DNA of 64,000 nt from JADJSS01 sp046329815 (GCA_046329815.1 JAXLTY010000001.1:186001-250000), one strand, 5' to 3'. Numbered from the stretch's first letter, positions 26,885 through 35,088 are shown. Numbers and translations: made by a program. The notes: generated from the letters alone by a model not told the origin.

Positions 26885-26910
26885 GTTACCTGAAAGTAAC
26901 TAGTTACTTT
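26885..26910. promoter_or_regulatory. Palindromic operator, proximal to hxlR-type gene
   Basis: AAAGTAACTAGTTACTTT at 26893-26910 is a perfect 18-bp palindrome. An additional GTTAC half-site at 26885-26889 extends the array. Similar GTAAC/GTTAC half-sites occur in the second operator 15 bp away. Likely HxlR binding site. Confidence 0.7.
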
Positions 26911-26925
26911 TTAAAACTATTATCA

Positions 26926-26940
26926 GTTACTTTGCGTAAC
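26926..26940. promoter_or_regulatory. Second operator overlapping a candidate promoter of the reductase gene
   Basis: GTTAC-TTTGC-GTAAC is an inverted repeat using the same half-sites as the upstream palindrome. It contains TTACTTTG (26927-26934), one mismatch from the -7 consensus TAnnTTTG. Binding here would block transcription of the reductase gene. Confidence 0.6.
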
Positions 26941-26974
26941 AAAAGTAATTTATAATTTTTAAAAACACAAAAAA

Positions 26975-27835
26975 ATGATTTTAATAACAGGAGCAACAGG
27001 ACATTTAGGTGCAGCAACCATTGAGCATCTATTAAAAAAAATAACAGCCGACAAGATCGTCGCGTTTGCAAGAAACGCCGAAAAAGCAGCAGCTTTGAAA
27101 GCCAAAGGCATTAAAGTACACATCGGAACATTTGACGATACTGATTCACTCGACCGCGCAATGCAAGGCATAGAAAAAGTATTATTGGTTTCAGGATCGG
27201 ATGCCAACCGATTGGAACAACACAAGAATGTAGTGAACGCAGCGAAGAAAGCAGGCGTTCAGCATATTGCCTACACCAGTCTTACATTGAAAGATATTAA
27301 TACGTCGGCAGTAAAATTATTTATGGAAAGTCATTTCCAGACGGAAGATTATATTAAAGAAAGCGGCCTGACCTATACTTTTTTGCGCAATACACTTTAT
27401 TTGGACGGCATACCATTATTTACCGGTGAGCATGTATTGGAAACCGGCATTTTTCTTCCTTGCGGAAACGGAAAAGTCGGCTTCGCACTTCGCAGAGAAA
27501 TGGCTGAAGCAGCAGCGAATGTTTTATTGCAAAATACACACAACAACAAAACGTATGCGATCACAGGCAATGAGCTGTATTCGTATGAAGATGTTGCAGC
27601 TGCGTTGAGTGATTTGTCAGGCAAGACAGTGCAATACACTAATATAGATGCTACTGTTTTTACAGAACAACTGAAACAACTAGGCATTCCGCAAGAGCTT
27701 GTACACTTGCTGGCTGGTATTGCAGCATATATTAAAAACACGCAGTTAGAAGTGGCAAGCAATGATCTTGAACAACTGATCGGCCGCACACCTGCTACTC
27801 TGAAAGATGGTTTGAAAGAGCAGTTTAATTTATAA
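26975..27835 (+). CDS. NmrA-type NAD(P)H-binding reductase (QorB/YtfG-like)
   Basis: 286 residues with an N-terminal Rossmann motif ILITGATGHLGAATIEHLL, then KVLLVSGSD, HIAYTSLT and YTFLRNTLY, as in NmrA-like SDR proteins including the QorB quinone reductases. QorB-type genes are commonly paired with HxlR regulators, which matches the divergent arrangement here. Expected to reduce quinones or aldehydes with NADPH in the cytosol. Confidence 0.87.
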   Translation: MILITGATGHLGAATIEHLLKKITADKIVAFARNAEKAAALKAKGIKVHIGTFDDTDSLDRAMQGIEKVLLVSGSDANRLEQHKNVVNAAKKAGVQHIAYTSLTLKDINTSAVKLFMESHFQTEDYIKESGLTYTFLRNTLYLDGIPLFTGEHVLETGIFLPCGNGKVGFALRREMAEAAANVLLQNTHNNKTYAITGNELYSYEDVAAALSDLSGKTVQYTNIDATVFTEQLKQLGIPQELVHLLAGIAAYIKNTQLEVASNDLEQLIGRTPATLKDGLKEQFNL

Positions 27836-27858
27836 CCTCTTTATGGTTGATATAAAAA

Positions 27859-27889
27859 ATCTCTGACAACATTCAATGCTATCAGAGAT
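27859..27889. terminator. Bidirectional terminator between convergent genes
   Basis: ATCTCTGA / TCAGAGAT forms an 8-bp stem with a 15-nt loop. An A-run precedes it (27854-27859) and an A/T-rich stretch with a T-run follows. It separates the reductase gene from the FadB/J-type gene. Confidence 0.65.
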
Positions 27890-27942
27890 AAAATATTATT
27901 TTTAATCCGTCAACTTATTTTAGGACGATACAATATGTTGTA

Positions 27943-30069
27943 TTAATCTACAAACAACTCGCCTTTATCGGCCTTGTCCTGCAATAGTTTCGGAACGGAA
28001 AAACGTTCTCCGTACTTCTCTTCCAGTTCTTTAGAACGTTCAATTAATTTCTTCAATCCGTAACCATTGATAAACTGTAATGTTCCGCCGTTGAATGGTG
28101 AAAAACCCCAGCCGAAGATAGAACCGATGTTCGCGTCAGCCACTGAACGCAATACACCTTCTTCTACGCAACGTACGGTATCTAATGCCTGCACGATTAA
28201 CATTCTATCTATCATCTCTTGTTGAGACAACGGTGTTGTTTGCGGAAACATCGTGGTTAATTCCGGCCATAAGAATTTAGTGCCGCCTTGTGGATATTCA
28301 TAAAAACCGGCACCTGCTGCTTTGCCTGGTCGGTTAACTGCTAATAGTTTTTCGCATACGGCAAATCCCGGATGATGTGGTGCTGTTTTGCCTTCTGCTG
28401 CTAAATCTTTTTCTGTTTGTTTGCGGATATGATCCATCAACTTCATGCTTACTTCATCCGTTAAGGCAAGTGGTCCGACAGGCATACCTGCTTTCATACC
28501 AGCATTTTCAATAGATTTAGGATGTTGCCCTTCGCCTAACATCGCAATACCTTCCATTACATACGTAGAGAACACACGTGACGTATAGAAACCACGTGAG
28601 TCATTTACCACGATTGGTGTTTTTTTGATTTGCAATACATAGTCAAATGCTTTTGCCAAAGTCGCATCGTCTGTTTCTGCACCACAGATAATTTCTACCA
28701 ATGGCATTTTATCTACCGGCGAAAAGAAATGCAAACCAATGAATTGTTTTGGTCGTGCAGATGCCTGTGCTAAACCAGTAATTGGTAAAGTTGAAGTATT
28801 AGATGCGAATGTTCCTTCCGGCAACATCACTGCTTCTGCTTCTTGTGTTACTTTTGCTTTTAATGCTCTGTCTTCAAATACCGCTTCGATGATTAGATCG
28901 CAACCATCGAAATCGGGTTTATCCGTCGCCTTAATTCTTGCCAATACTTCTTCGGCTTTTTCTTTCGTCATTTTTCCTTTGGAAACGCTTTTCTTCAACA
29001 AGCCCTCAGAATATGCTTTTCCTTTTTCCGCTGCTTCTACGCTTACATCTTTCAGTACCACTTCCATTCCTGACAATGCCGTTACATAAGCGATACCTGC
29101 ACCCATCATACCGGCACCTAGTACGCCTACTTTTTTAGTAGTATATTTTTCAAAACCTTTTGGTCGCGAACCGCCGGCATTGATGGCATTTAAGTTATAC
29201 CAAAACGCTGTAATCATATTTTTAGAAATCTGTCCTATTGCTAAAGATGTAAAGTAACGCGATTCGATTCTGCAAGCCGTATCGAAATCAACTACCGAAC
29301 CTTCTACTGCTGTATTGATGATGGCTTCTACAGCAGGATAATTGCCGTGTGTTTTTTTCTTGGTCATAGCTGGCACAATAGGAATCATGCTGGCTACTTT
29401 TGGATTGCGTGCATCGCCTCCGGGAAACTTAAATGCTTTGTCGTCCCAAGGATTGACGGCTTTCGGATTTGCTTTGATCCATGCTTTTGCTTTCACCATC
29501 ATGTCTTCCGGTGTTTCCGCTATTTCGTTGATGATACCGTTGCTCAATGCATCTTTTACTTTTAAACGTTTGCCTTCTGTCAATAATGGTAATGCAGGCT
29601 GCAAGCCGATCATGCGTGTAAGACGGATGATGCCGCCGCCGCCGGGCAATAAACCTAAGCCAACTTCAGGTAAACCGAATTGTGCTTTTGGATTGTTCAA
29701 CGCAATGCGGTAATGACATGCTAAGGCAATCTCTAAACCACCGCCTAATGCTGCACCGTTCAATGCTGCAACCACCGGTTTTCCTAAGGTTTCTAATCTG
29801 CGTAATTGTTTTTTCAAACCTTCACACATATCGAATATTTCCTGCGCGTTGGTTTGCTTGTATAAGTTGTCGATATCAGCGCCGGCAAAGAAAGTTGATT
29901 TTGCTGATGTTAAAAGAACACCTGTGATGTCTGCTTTTTCTGCTTCGAGTTTATCTAATGTTTCGAGCCATAGCTTGCCGAATTCTTCATTAATTACATT
30001 GGCACTTCTGCCCTGCATATCCATTGTTATGGTTACGATGTTGTCGTTGTCTTTTGTGTAGTGGAACAT
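27943..30069 (-). CDS. Multifunctional enoyl-CoA hydratase / 3-hydroxyacyl-CoA dehydrogenase
   Basis: 708 residues, close to FadJ length. The N-terminal crotonase domain (~1-190) has FFAGADIDNLY, ALNGAALGGGLEIALACHYR and GLPEVGLGLLPGGGG, with both catalytic-type Glu positions. The NAD-binding hydroxyacyl-CoA dehydrogenase domain starts near 312 with VGVLGAGMMGAGIAYV. It continues with LHFFSPVDKMPLVEII and NDSRGFYTSRVFSTYV, then a C-terminal helical domain. It performs two successive steps of beta-oxidation. The thiolase gene lies upstream on the same strand but is separated by the WG-repeat and RAYT genes. Confidence 0.95.
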   Translation of the reverse strand: MFHYTKDNDNIVTITMDMQGRSANVINEEFGKLWLETLDKLEAEKADITGVLLTSAKSTFFAGADIDNLYKQTNAQEIFDMCEGLKKQLRRLETLGKPVVAALNGAALGGGLEIALACHYRIALNNPKAQFGLPEVGLGLLPGGGGIIRLTRMIGLQPALPLLTEGKRLKVKDALSNGIINEIAETPEDMMVKAKAWIKANPKAVNPWDDKAFKFPGGDARNPKVASMIPIVPAMTKKKTHGNYPAVEAIINTAVEGSVVDFDTACRIESRYFTSLAIGQISKNMITAFWYNLNAINAGGSRPKGFEKYTTKKVGVLGAGMMGAGIAYVTALSGMEVVLKDVSVEAAEKGKAYSEGLLKKSVSKGKMTKEKAEEVLARIKATDKPDFDGCDLIIEAVFEDRALKAKVTQEAEAVMLPEGTFASNTSTLPITGLAQASARPKQFIGLHFFSPVDKMPLVEIICGAETDDATLAKAFDYVLQIKKTPIVVNDSRGFYTSRVFSTYVMEGIAMLGEGQHPKSIENAGMKAGMPVGPLALTDEVSMKLMDHIRKQTEKDLAAEGKTAPHHPGFAVCEKLLAVNRPGKAAGAGFYEYPQGGTKFLWPELTTMFPQTTPLSQQEMIDRMLIVQALDTVRCVEEGVLRSVADANIGSIFGWGFSPFNGGTLQFINGYGLKKLIERSKELEEKYGERFSVPKLLQDKADKGELFVD

Positions 30070-30101
30070 GTTTATTTGTTTTTATTTTTAAGTTAATGTA
30101 T

Positions 30102-31115
30102 TTAGTTGGTACTATGATTTGACGCAGAGTCCTCTTCGAGAGACTCTGCTGGGAAATCTGTTGCAATATTATTTGTAGCATTTTCTGTCTGAACTGAATC
30201 GCACTTCACAGCAGAGTCTCCTGCAAGGGACTCTGCGTAAAATTCATTTTGTGCTTTACTTGAAGCAGAGTCCTCTTCGAGAGACTCTGCTGGGAAATCT
30301 GTCGCAATATTATTTGTAGCATTTACTGTCTGAACTGAATCGCACTTCACAGCAGAGTCTCCTGCAAGGGACTCTGCGTAGGTTTCTATGTTTAACTTTT
30401 CACTTTGGATATTTCTTGACGCAGAGTCCTCTACGAGAGACTCTGCTGGGAAATCTGTTATATTATCGTTTATATTATTTTCGGACTGAACTGTATCACA
30501 CTTCACAGCAGAGTCTCCTGCAAGGGACTCTGCGTAGGTTTGCTCCAAGTTAATATCATACAATTGCATATAATTAGTTACATATCCATCATCTATATTA
30601 TCTAAATAAAATTTAGCGGAACTATGTTTATAGTCTGATGGATTTAGACATAGTTTTGATTTTTCTGTACAAGGATTATTATGTATATAATCTAATTTTT
30701 GTTGAATAAATTTATCGGATGTACACTCTTTCCAATCAAATGATTCTTCAAATACCTCGTGTATTTTTCCTCTTTTCTTATCTGTTGGTTTAACACCTTC
30801 TTTTAATGTTTCTAAAATAGTTATTCGATTATTTTGTTTTAATCTCTCTACAATTCCATAAGCTAAAAAACGTTTTCCATTTCCAATAATAGTATTGATG
30901 GTTTGTTTAGATTTTCTGAATGCAATAATAACATGCAAATGATTTGGCATTATTACATAACCAATTATGTAATTGCCTTTTTCTTTTAGGTAATTGAACC
31001 ATTTATAGACCAAATCGTACGAGTTAGTTATTTCAAACAAAGGTAACCATTTGTAGTCGGTAAATGTGATGAAATAAACTCCTGAATGATGTGCTATATT
31101 TTTTCTGGTTGGCAT
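30102..31115 (-). CDS. REP-associated tyrosine transposase (RAYT) with a REP-encoded tail
   Basis: A 337-residue Y1 (IS200-like) transposase. Residues 1-~185 form the catalytic domain: IAHHSGVYFITFTDYKWLP, the HUH pair H59 and H61 in VIMPNHLHVII, and a candidate nucleophile Y143 in KLDYIHNNP. Related RAYTs end near residue 190. Here the frame continues ~150 residues through three pairs of GCAGAGTC palindromes. These encode alternating AESLAGDSA and AESLxEDSA motifs, each with the same 29-codon internal spacing. RAYTs mobilise REP/REPIN sequences as single strands. It stands 32 bp before the FadB/J-type gene, in the same orientation. Confidence 0.88.
   Translation of the reverse strand: MPTRKNIAHHSGVYFITFTDYKWLPLFEITNSYDLVYKWFNYLKEKGNYIIGYVIMPNHLHVIIAFRKSKQTINTIIGNGKRFLAYGIVERLKQNNRITILETLKEGVKPTDKKRGKIHEVFEESFDWKECTSDKFIQQKLDYIHNNPCTEKSKLCLNPSDYKHSSAKFYLDNIDDGYVTNYMQLYDINLEQTYAESLAGDSAVKCDTVQSENNINDNITDFPAESLVEDSASRNIQSEKLNIETYAESLAGDSAVKCDSVQTVNATNNIATDFPAESLEEDSASSKAQNEFYAESLAGDSAVKCDSVQTENATNNIATDFPAESLEEDSASNHSTN
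30124..30236. repeat. REPIN copy 1 (inside RAYT gene)
   Basis: Two 26-bp palindromes with 8-bp stems GCAGAGTC/GACTCTGC at 30124-30149 and 30211-30236, in opposite orientation, starts 87 bp apart. Flanks differ by side: GAC before and TGGGAAA after the first, CACA before and GTA after the second. The whole copy is in frame within the transposase tail. Confidence 0.92.
30265..30377. repeat. REPIN copy 2 (inside RAYT gene)
   Basis: Palindromes at 30265-30290 and 30352-30377 with the same 87-bp spacing and nearly identical internal sequence to copy 1. It starts 141 bp (47 codons) after copy 1. Confidence 0.92.
30421..30533. repeat. REPIN copy 3 (inside RAYT gene)
   Basis: Palindromes at 30421-30446 and 30508-30533, again 87 bp apart. 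It starts 156 bp (52 codons) after copy 2. Its internal spacer is more diverged, suggesting it is the oldest copy and that copies 1 and 2 arose by a later duplication. Confidence 0.92.
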
Positions 31116-31135
31116 TTATCTAGTTTGAGGTTTTA

Positions 31136-31189
31136 TTTTGGTTTGGTGTTTTGTTTTGGTTTGGTGTTTTGTTTTGGTTTGGTGTTTTG
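31136..31189. repeat. Three perfect 18-bp tandem repeats
   Basis: TTTTGGTTTGGTGTTTTG occurs three times without change at 31136, 31154 and 31172, just upstream of the RAYT start codon and directly beside the solitary REP at 31196. It may hold the RAYT promoter region or be a slippage product. Confidence 0.9.
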
Positions 31190-31195
31190 TTTGAC

Positions 31196-31221
31196 GCAGA
31201 GTCCTCTACGAGAGACTCTGC
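31196..31221. repeat. Solitary REP palindrome
   Basis: A single 26-bp GCAGAGTC/GACTCTGC palindrome of the same family as the RAYT tail, with the same GAC and TGGGAAA flanks. It lies between the RAYT and WG-repeat genes. Confidence 0.92.
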
Positions 31222-31238
31222 TGGGAAAGAATTTTTAA

Positions 31239-32846
31239 CTATTGATTTTCATACCAATCTATATATTGTTCATCCGAATCAAATGCATCTTTTGGATTTG
31301 CATAATATCTCTGATTATAAGAAATACCATTGCATTTTTTATGTAAAAAATATTCATTCCCAAAAATATCTACATACCCATACTTATTGCCATAATATTC
31401 TGTATTTTTTACTAAAAGAATGTTATTATTAAAATTATCTAATGGCGTAAAACTAGATAATACAGCTTCATTATTTTTACTGTAAAAAAAATATTTAAAT
31501 GTTGCGTAAGATTCTTTGTAAAAAACAGAAATAAAACCATAAAAATGATTTTCAAATGAATAAAATTCAAATGAATTAATTTCATCAGCATTTATATCTT
31601 TAGACAATCTAATTTCTTTTTTATTTTTATCTATAATTTGCCATTTGTTATCAATCATAACACAACAATGATTTCCGCTGAAAGAACTGACATTTTGATA
31701 AATAGATTCTATTTCAACTTCGCCATTAGTATTTATAAAACCCCATAAGTTTTCTTTTTTAACAGCTGCAAGCTCATTTGAGTACGATTTAACTTTATCA
31801 AAAATACACGGAACAACTAATTCTCCATTTTTATTTAAGAACCCCCATTTGCCATTTAATTGAACGGCTGCAAATCCATTATTATAATTAAATGCTCTTT
31901 CAAAATATATTCTAGAAATTTCATCGCCATCTTTATTGACAAAATTTGCATGTCCTATTCTTATCTCATCATTATCAACTTGATTTATAAATTCGAATCC
32001 ATCAATTATATTATTTGGAGAATAATAATCTTCAAGAAATGATACATATGCAAATCCTTCTTTAAAAGGCCTAACAAGATTATAAAAAGGGTGTTTTCTC
32101 TTGCCTTCTTTATTAATGAAAGAGTATAAATAATAATATTTATCAAACGTAATGCTAATGACAGATAAATCATTCTCAAATGAAGATATTTCATTTGAGA
32201 TAAAATCACCTTTAAAATGTATTTTATTGTTGTTCTTATCTATTAAAAAATATTCTTTCTTAAATTCATTTCTAAGTTTATCAAAGGTACTTCCTGTAGC
32301 TGAAACACATTGTGTTAGAAACTCAAAAAATAATTTATCAGATTCTAACGCAAATGCTACTCCTCCGCTAAAATCTGAAATATATGAATATTCAAAAGGG
32401 ATTACATTATCACCGTTTTGATTAATAAACCCAAATACAATTTCATTATTTATCTTCTTTCGAACTTTAGCTAATCCATTTTTAAAAATAAAATCGCAAT
32501 TATAATTTTGAGCATTCTCATCTAAATATAAATAATCTAATGGTATAACTATTTTTGCTTTATTGTTTATAAATCCTACTTTATTATTCAAAACAACTGC
32601 TGACAATCCCTCTGAGAATGGAAATATATTATCAAATTTTGTTTGTAAAACATTCTCTCCTTTATCATTAATATAAAAAAAACTTCCTTCTGTTTTTACT
32701 AGAGCAAGTCCCTCATAAAAAGGTTCTGCTTCATCATAAATACAATCAATAATAATTTTATTATCCTTATTACAATAACCCCATTTACCATTATTATTAT
32801 ATGGTATTAGATTAGGTAAAGTTAATTCAGATACAAATGCAGTCAT
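31239..32846 (-). CDS. WG-repeat (KWG) protein
   Basis: A 535-residue protein composed of WG beta-hairpin repeats, for example NGKWGYCNKDNKIIIDCIYD, GFINNKAKIVIPLDY, FGFINQNGDNVIPFEYSYI, NGKWGFLNKNGELVVPCIFD and NLWGFINTNGEVEIESIY. There is no signal peptide. WG-repeat proteins are common in Bacteroidota and are presumed to be binding scaffolds. The gene is visibly more A/T-rich than its neighbours and starts 9 bp after the thiolase stop codon, so it looks like a later arrival that uses the fad transcript. Function unknown. Confidence 0.88.
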   Translation of the reverse strand: MTAFVSELTLPNLIPYNNNGKWGYCNKDNKIIIDCIYDEAEPFYEGLALVKTEGSFFYINDKGENVLQTKFDNIFPFSEGLSAVVLNNKVGFINNKAKIVIPLDYLYLDENAQNYNCDFIFKNGLAKVRKKINNEIVFGFINQNGDNVIPFEYSYISDFSGGVAFALESDKLFFEFLTQCVSATGSTFDKLRNEFKKEYFLIDKNNNKIHFKGDFISNEISSFENDLSVISITFDKYYYLYSFINKEGKRKHPFYNLVRPFKEGFAYVSFLEDYYSPNNIIDGFEFINQVDNDEIRIGHANFVNKDGDEISRIYFERAFNYNNGFAAVQLNGKWGFLNKNGELVVPCIFDKVKSYSNELAAVKKENLWGFINTNGEVEIESIYQNVSSFSGNHCCVMIDNKWQIIDKNKKEIRLSKDINADEINSFEFYSFENHFYGFISVFYKESYATFKYFFYSKNNEAVLSSFTPLDNFNNNILLVKNTEYYGNKYGYVDIFGNEYFLHKKCNGISYNQRYYANPKDAFDSDEQYIDWYENQ

Positions 32847-32855
32847 AGCAGTTTA

Positions 32856-34061
32856 CTATACCAATTCCACAATTGTACTTACACCCATACCGCCGCCAAC
32901 ACAAAGTGTAGCTAAGCCGGTAGATTTATTACTGCGTTCCAATTCATCTACCAGTGTTCCCAAAATCATAGCACCTGTGGCACCTAGTGGATGACCTAGT
33001 GCAATGGCACCACCATTGACATTCAGTTTTTCATCAGGTACATTAATATCTCTTTGTAAACGCAATACTGCTGATGCAAATGCTTCATTCATTTCTACCA
33101 AATCGATATCGTTGATAGTCATGCCTGCTTTTTGCAAAGCAATTTTAGAAGCCGGTCCAGGACCTGTCAACATGATAGTTGGTTCTGTTGATGTAACTGC
33201 TACACTTACAATTTTTGCTCGTGGTTTTAATCCTAACTTCTCGCCTATTTCTTTAGAGCCAATTAACACCAAGCTTGCACCATCTACAATTCCTGATGAA
33301 TTGCCCGGTGTGTGTACGTGATTGATTTTTTCTAAGGTTGTATATTTTGATAAAGCTGTATTATCGAAACCCATCTCACCCATCATTTGAAAAGATGGTG
33401 CTAATGATAATAAACCTTCCATAGTTGTATCAGGTCTGTTGAATTCATCTTGTTCTAAAATCGGCAATCCGTTAATATCTACTACAGGCACGATTGATTT
33501 ATTAAATCTTCCTTCAGCTTTTGCAATGCCTGCCAGTTTTTGTGAACGCAGTGCATAGTTGTCGCAATCTTCTCTTGAGAAACCTTCAAGAGTTGCAATT
33601 AAATCTGCACTGATTCCTTGTGGTACAAAATCTGTATGATTGTTTACACGCATATCCAATACCCATGCGCCACCATCGTAACCCATCGGTACACGCGACA
33701 TAGATTCTACACCACCTGCAATGATTAAGTCTTGCCAGCCTGATCGTACTTTCATTGCTGCTAAGTTTACTGCTTCCAAACCGGATGCGCAGAAACGGTT
33801 TAACTGAAAACCGGGAACTGTAGTTGCATAATCTGCCATCATCACGGCTGTTTTTGCAATATTGCCACCTTGATCGCCGATTGGCGTTACGCAACCTATA
33901 ATCACATCTTCCACTAAAGAAGTATCGAGGTTATTTCGTTGCTGTAATGCTTTCAGCATTTGTGCCAATAACTCGGTTGGTGTTACTTCGTGTAATGCAC
34001 CATTTTTTTTGCCTTTTCCGCGCGGTGTTCGCACGCAATCGTAGATATAAGCTTCTGCCAT
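32856..34061 (-). CDS. fadA: Acetyl-CoA C-acyltransferase (3-ketoacyl-CoA thiolase)
   Basis: A 401-residue thiolase. The nucleophile is C91 in LNRFCASGLEAVNLA. GGAIALGHPLGATGA carries the catalytic His and TLCVGGGMGV near the C-terminus carries the acid/base Cys. It splits 3-ketoacyl-CoA into acetyl-CoA and a shortened acyl-CoA, the last step of beta-oxidation. Two intervening genes separate it from the FadB/J-type enzyme with which it would normally be adjacent. A promoter with palindromic operators lies upstream (34188-34245). Confidence 0.95.
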   Translation of the reverse strand: MAEAYIYDCVRTPRGKGKKNGALHEVTPTELLAQMLKALQQRNNLDTSLVEDVIIGCVTPIGDQGGNIAKTAVMMADYATTVPGFQLNRFCASGLEAVNLAAMKVRSGWQDLIIAGGVESMSRVPMGYDGGAWVLDMRVNNHTDFVPQGISADLIATLEGFSREDCDNYALRSQKLAGIAKAEGRFNKSIVPVVDINGLPILEQDEFNRPDTTMEGLLSLAPSFQMMGEMGFDNTALSKYTTLEKINHVHTPGNSSGIVDGASLVLIGSKEIGEKLGLKPRAKIVSVAVTSTEPTIMLTGPGPASKIALQKAGMTINDIDLVEMNEAFASAVLRLQRDINVPDEKLNVNGGAIALGHPLGATGAMILGTLVDELERSNKSTGLATLCVGGGMGVSTIVELV

Positions 34062-34107
34062 ATTGAGTATTTTTAGTATTTAGTACTTAGTAATTAGATT
34101 AATTTAT

Positions 34108-34177
34108 CGTCATTGCGAGGCATGAAGCAATCCGTTTAATTAATTGAAGAGATTGCTTCACTTCGTTCGCAATGACG
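34108..34177. repeat. Inverted-repeat element, ATTGCGAGG family
   Basis: A left arm reading CGTCATTGCGAGG...GAAGCAATC (34108-34132) pairs with a right arm GATTGCTTC...CGCAATGACG (34151-34177), giving an imperfect ~70-bp hairpin in the thiolase 5' leader. Arms of the same family occur near 17298 and 43101. Confidence 0.8.
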
Positions 34178-34187
34178 TCAAAGCCAA

Positions 34188-34245
34188 ACCAAACGCTCGT
34201 TTGGTAAATTTAAGTATTATATTGGTAAAAACAATGCGCGCATTG
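34188..34245 (-). promoter_or_regulatory. Thiolase promoter with two palindromic operators
   Basis: On the minus strand a -33 TTG (34234-34232) is followed after exactly 19 bp by TAAATTTA (34212-34205), one mismatch from TAnnTTTG. ACCAAACGCTCGTTTGGT (34188-34205), a palindrome with a 2-bp centre, covers the expected start site. CAATGCGCGCATTG (34232-34245), a perfect palindrome, covers the -33 box. This is the layout of a promoter repressed by a dimeric regulator such as a TetR-type fatty-acid repressor. The regulator itself is not in the window. Confidence 0.65.
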
Positions 34246-34261
34246 GAAATTAACTTTGGAT

Positions 34262-34367
34262 AATTATTGTCTGAATTGGGATTTATGGATTTTAGGAATG
34301 TTGGATTATTCTTTTTAAAATCCTGTATTCTTTTAATCTTACAAATCCTGATTCAGACAATTATTTA
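34262..34367. repeat. Imperfect ~100-bp inverted repeat at the phosphatase gene end
   Basis: ATTGTCTGAATTGGGATTT (34266-34284) pairs with AAATCCTGATTCAGACAAT (34343-34361), 17 of 19 bases matching in inverted orientation. The right arm reaches the stop codon of the histidine phosphatase gene. It may act as a terminator or be a MITE-like element. Confidence 0.75.
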
Positions 34368-35053
34368 TAAGTCAACAAATTTTTATACTCGCCGTCAAAA
34401 TGTGCATGATCGGAAAAAGAAAGTAATTGTGTGCCGCGTGATGATGTTCGTAGTTTAGTAATGGAACAATTGGCAATATTCAACTGCATTTCAAATGTTT
34501 TCTGAACGGACAAATCGAGAATCTTTTGCATCACAACTGAAATACTTCCACCAGAGCTGAATACAAAAACGACATCATCATTTGCTGTTTCATTTTCTAT
34601 TTTCTCCAAACTGTTTTTGATGCGCTCACAAAAGGTTGTCCAGCTTTCGTTGTAATCTTCGTACTGTAAACTTGTCCAGCGCGTAACTGCTCCAACTAGT
34701 ACTTCTGTAATTTTTTGCTTTGGACTTTTATCTAAAAAAATATCTTTCTTTAATTCTTCTATATCTTTATAACGTGGTTCGTATTTGGCAATGATATCAC
34801 GGTGATCAAACTCATTCCAATCATCGTTTATTATTATTTGCGAAGTATTCAACTGCATTTTTTCTAAACAATATTCAGCAGTTTGCTGATGACGGTTCAT
34901 TGCACCTGAAATAATTTTGGTCGGAACAATTTTGCGCTGTACTAAGCTTGCACCTAACACCTTTGCCTGTTCTATTCCTATTGGTGATAAAGCATCGTAT
35001 TCTTCCATTCCGAATTGCGCCTGTCCGTGTCGAATTAAATAGATAGTAGCCAT
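34361..35053 (-). CDS. Histidine phosphatase family protein (phosphoglycerate mutase-like)
   Basis: 230 residues. ATIYLIRHGQAQFG carries the catalytic His, SGAMNRHQQTAEYCL the second phosphate-pocket segment (usual RxRT region, here diverged), and DVVFVFSSGGSISVVMQKIL the C-terminal region, where SSGG replaces the usual [TS]HGG. The change from His to Ser at that position may weaken phosphatase activity. It follows the phosphotransferase gene by 35 bp and is likely the last gene of the acyl-CoA dehydrogenase operon. Phosphatases of this type frequently accompany ACAD/phosphotransferase pairs. Confidence 0.85.
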   Translation of the reverse strand: MATIYLIRHGQAQFGMEEYDALSPIGIEQAKVLGASLVQRKIVPTKIISGAMNRHQQTAEYCLEKMQLNTSQIIINDDWNEFDHRDIIAKYEPRYKDIEELKKDIFLDKSPKQKITEVLVGAVTRWTSLQYEDYNESWTTFCERIKNSLEKIENETANDDVVFVFSSGGSISVVMQKILDLSVQKTFEMQLNIANCSITKLRTSSRGTQLLSFSDHAHFDGEYKNLLTYK

Positions 35054-35088
35054 TGGTGAGTTGTGAATTATGAATTATGAGTTTTGAA

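Noticed and set aside
30102..30540. RAYT tail read as a frameshifted pseudogene
   Set aside because: The catalytic motifs are intact and the REP-encoded tail stays in frame through all three copies, so the gene is probably functional.
34267..34458. Small plus-strand gene upstream of the thiolase region
   Set aside because: It reads through the arms of an inverted repeat and the 3' end of the phosphatase gene on the other strand.
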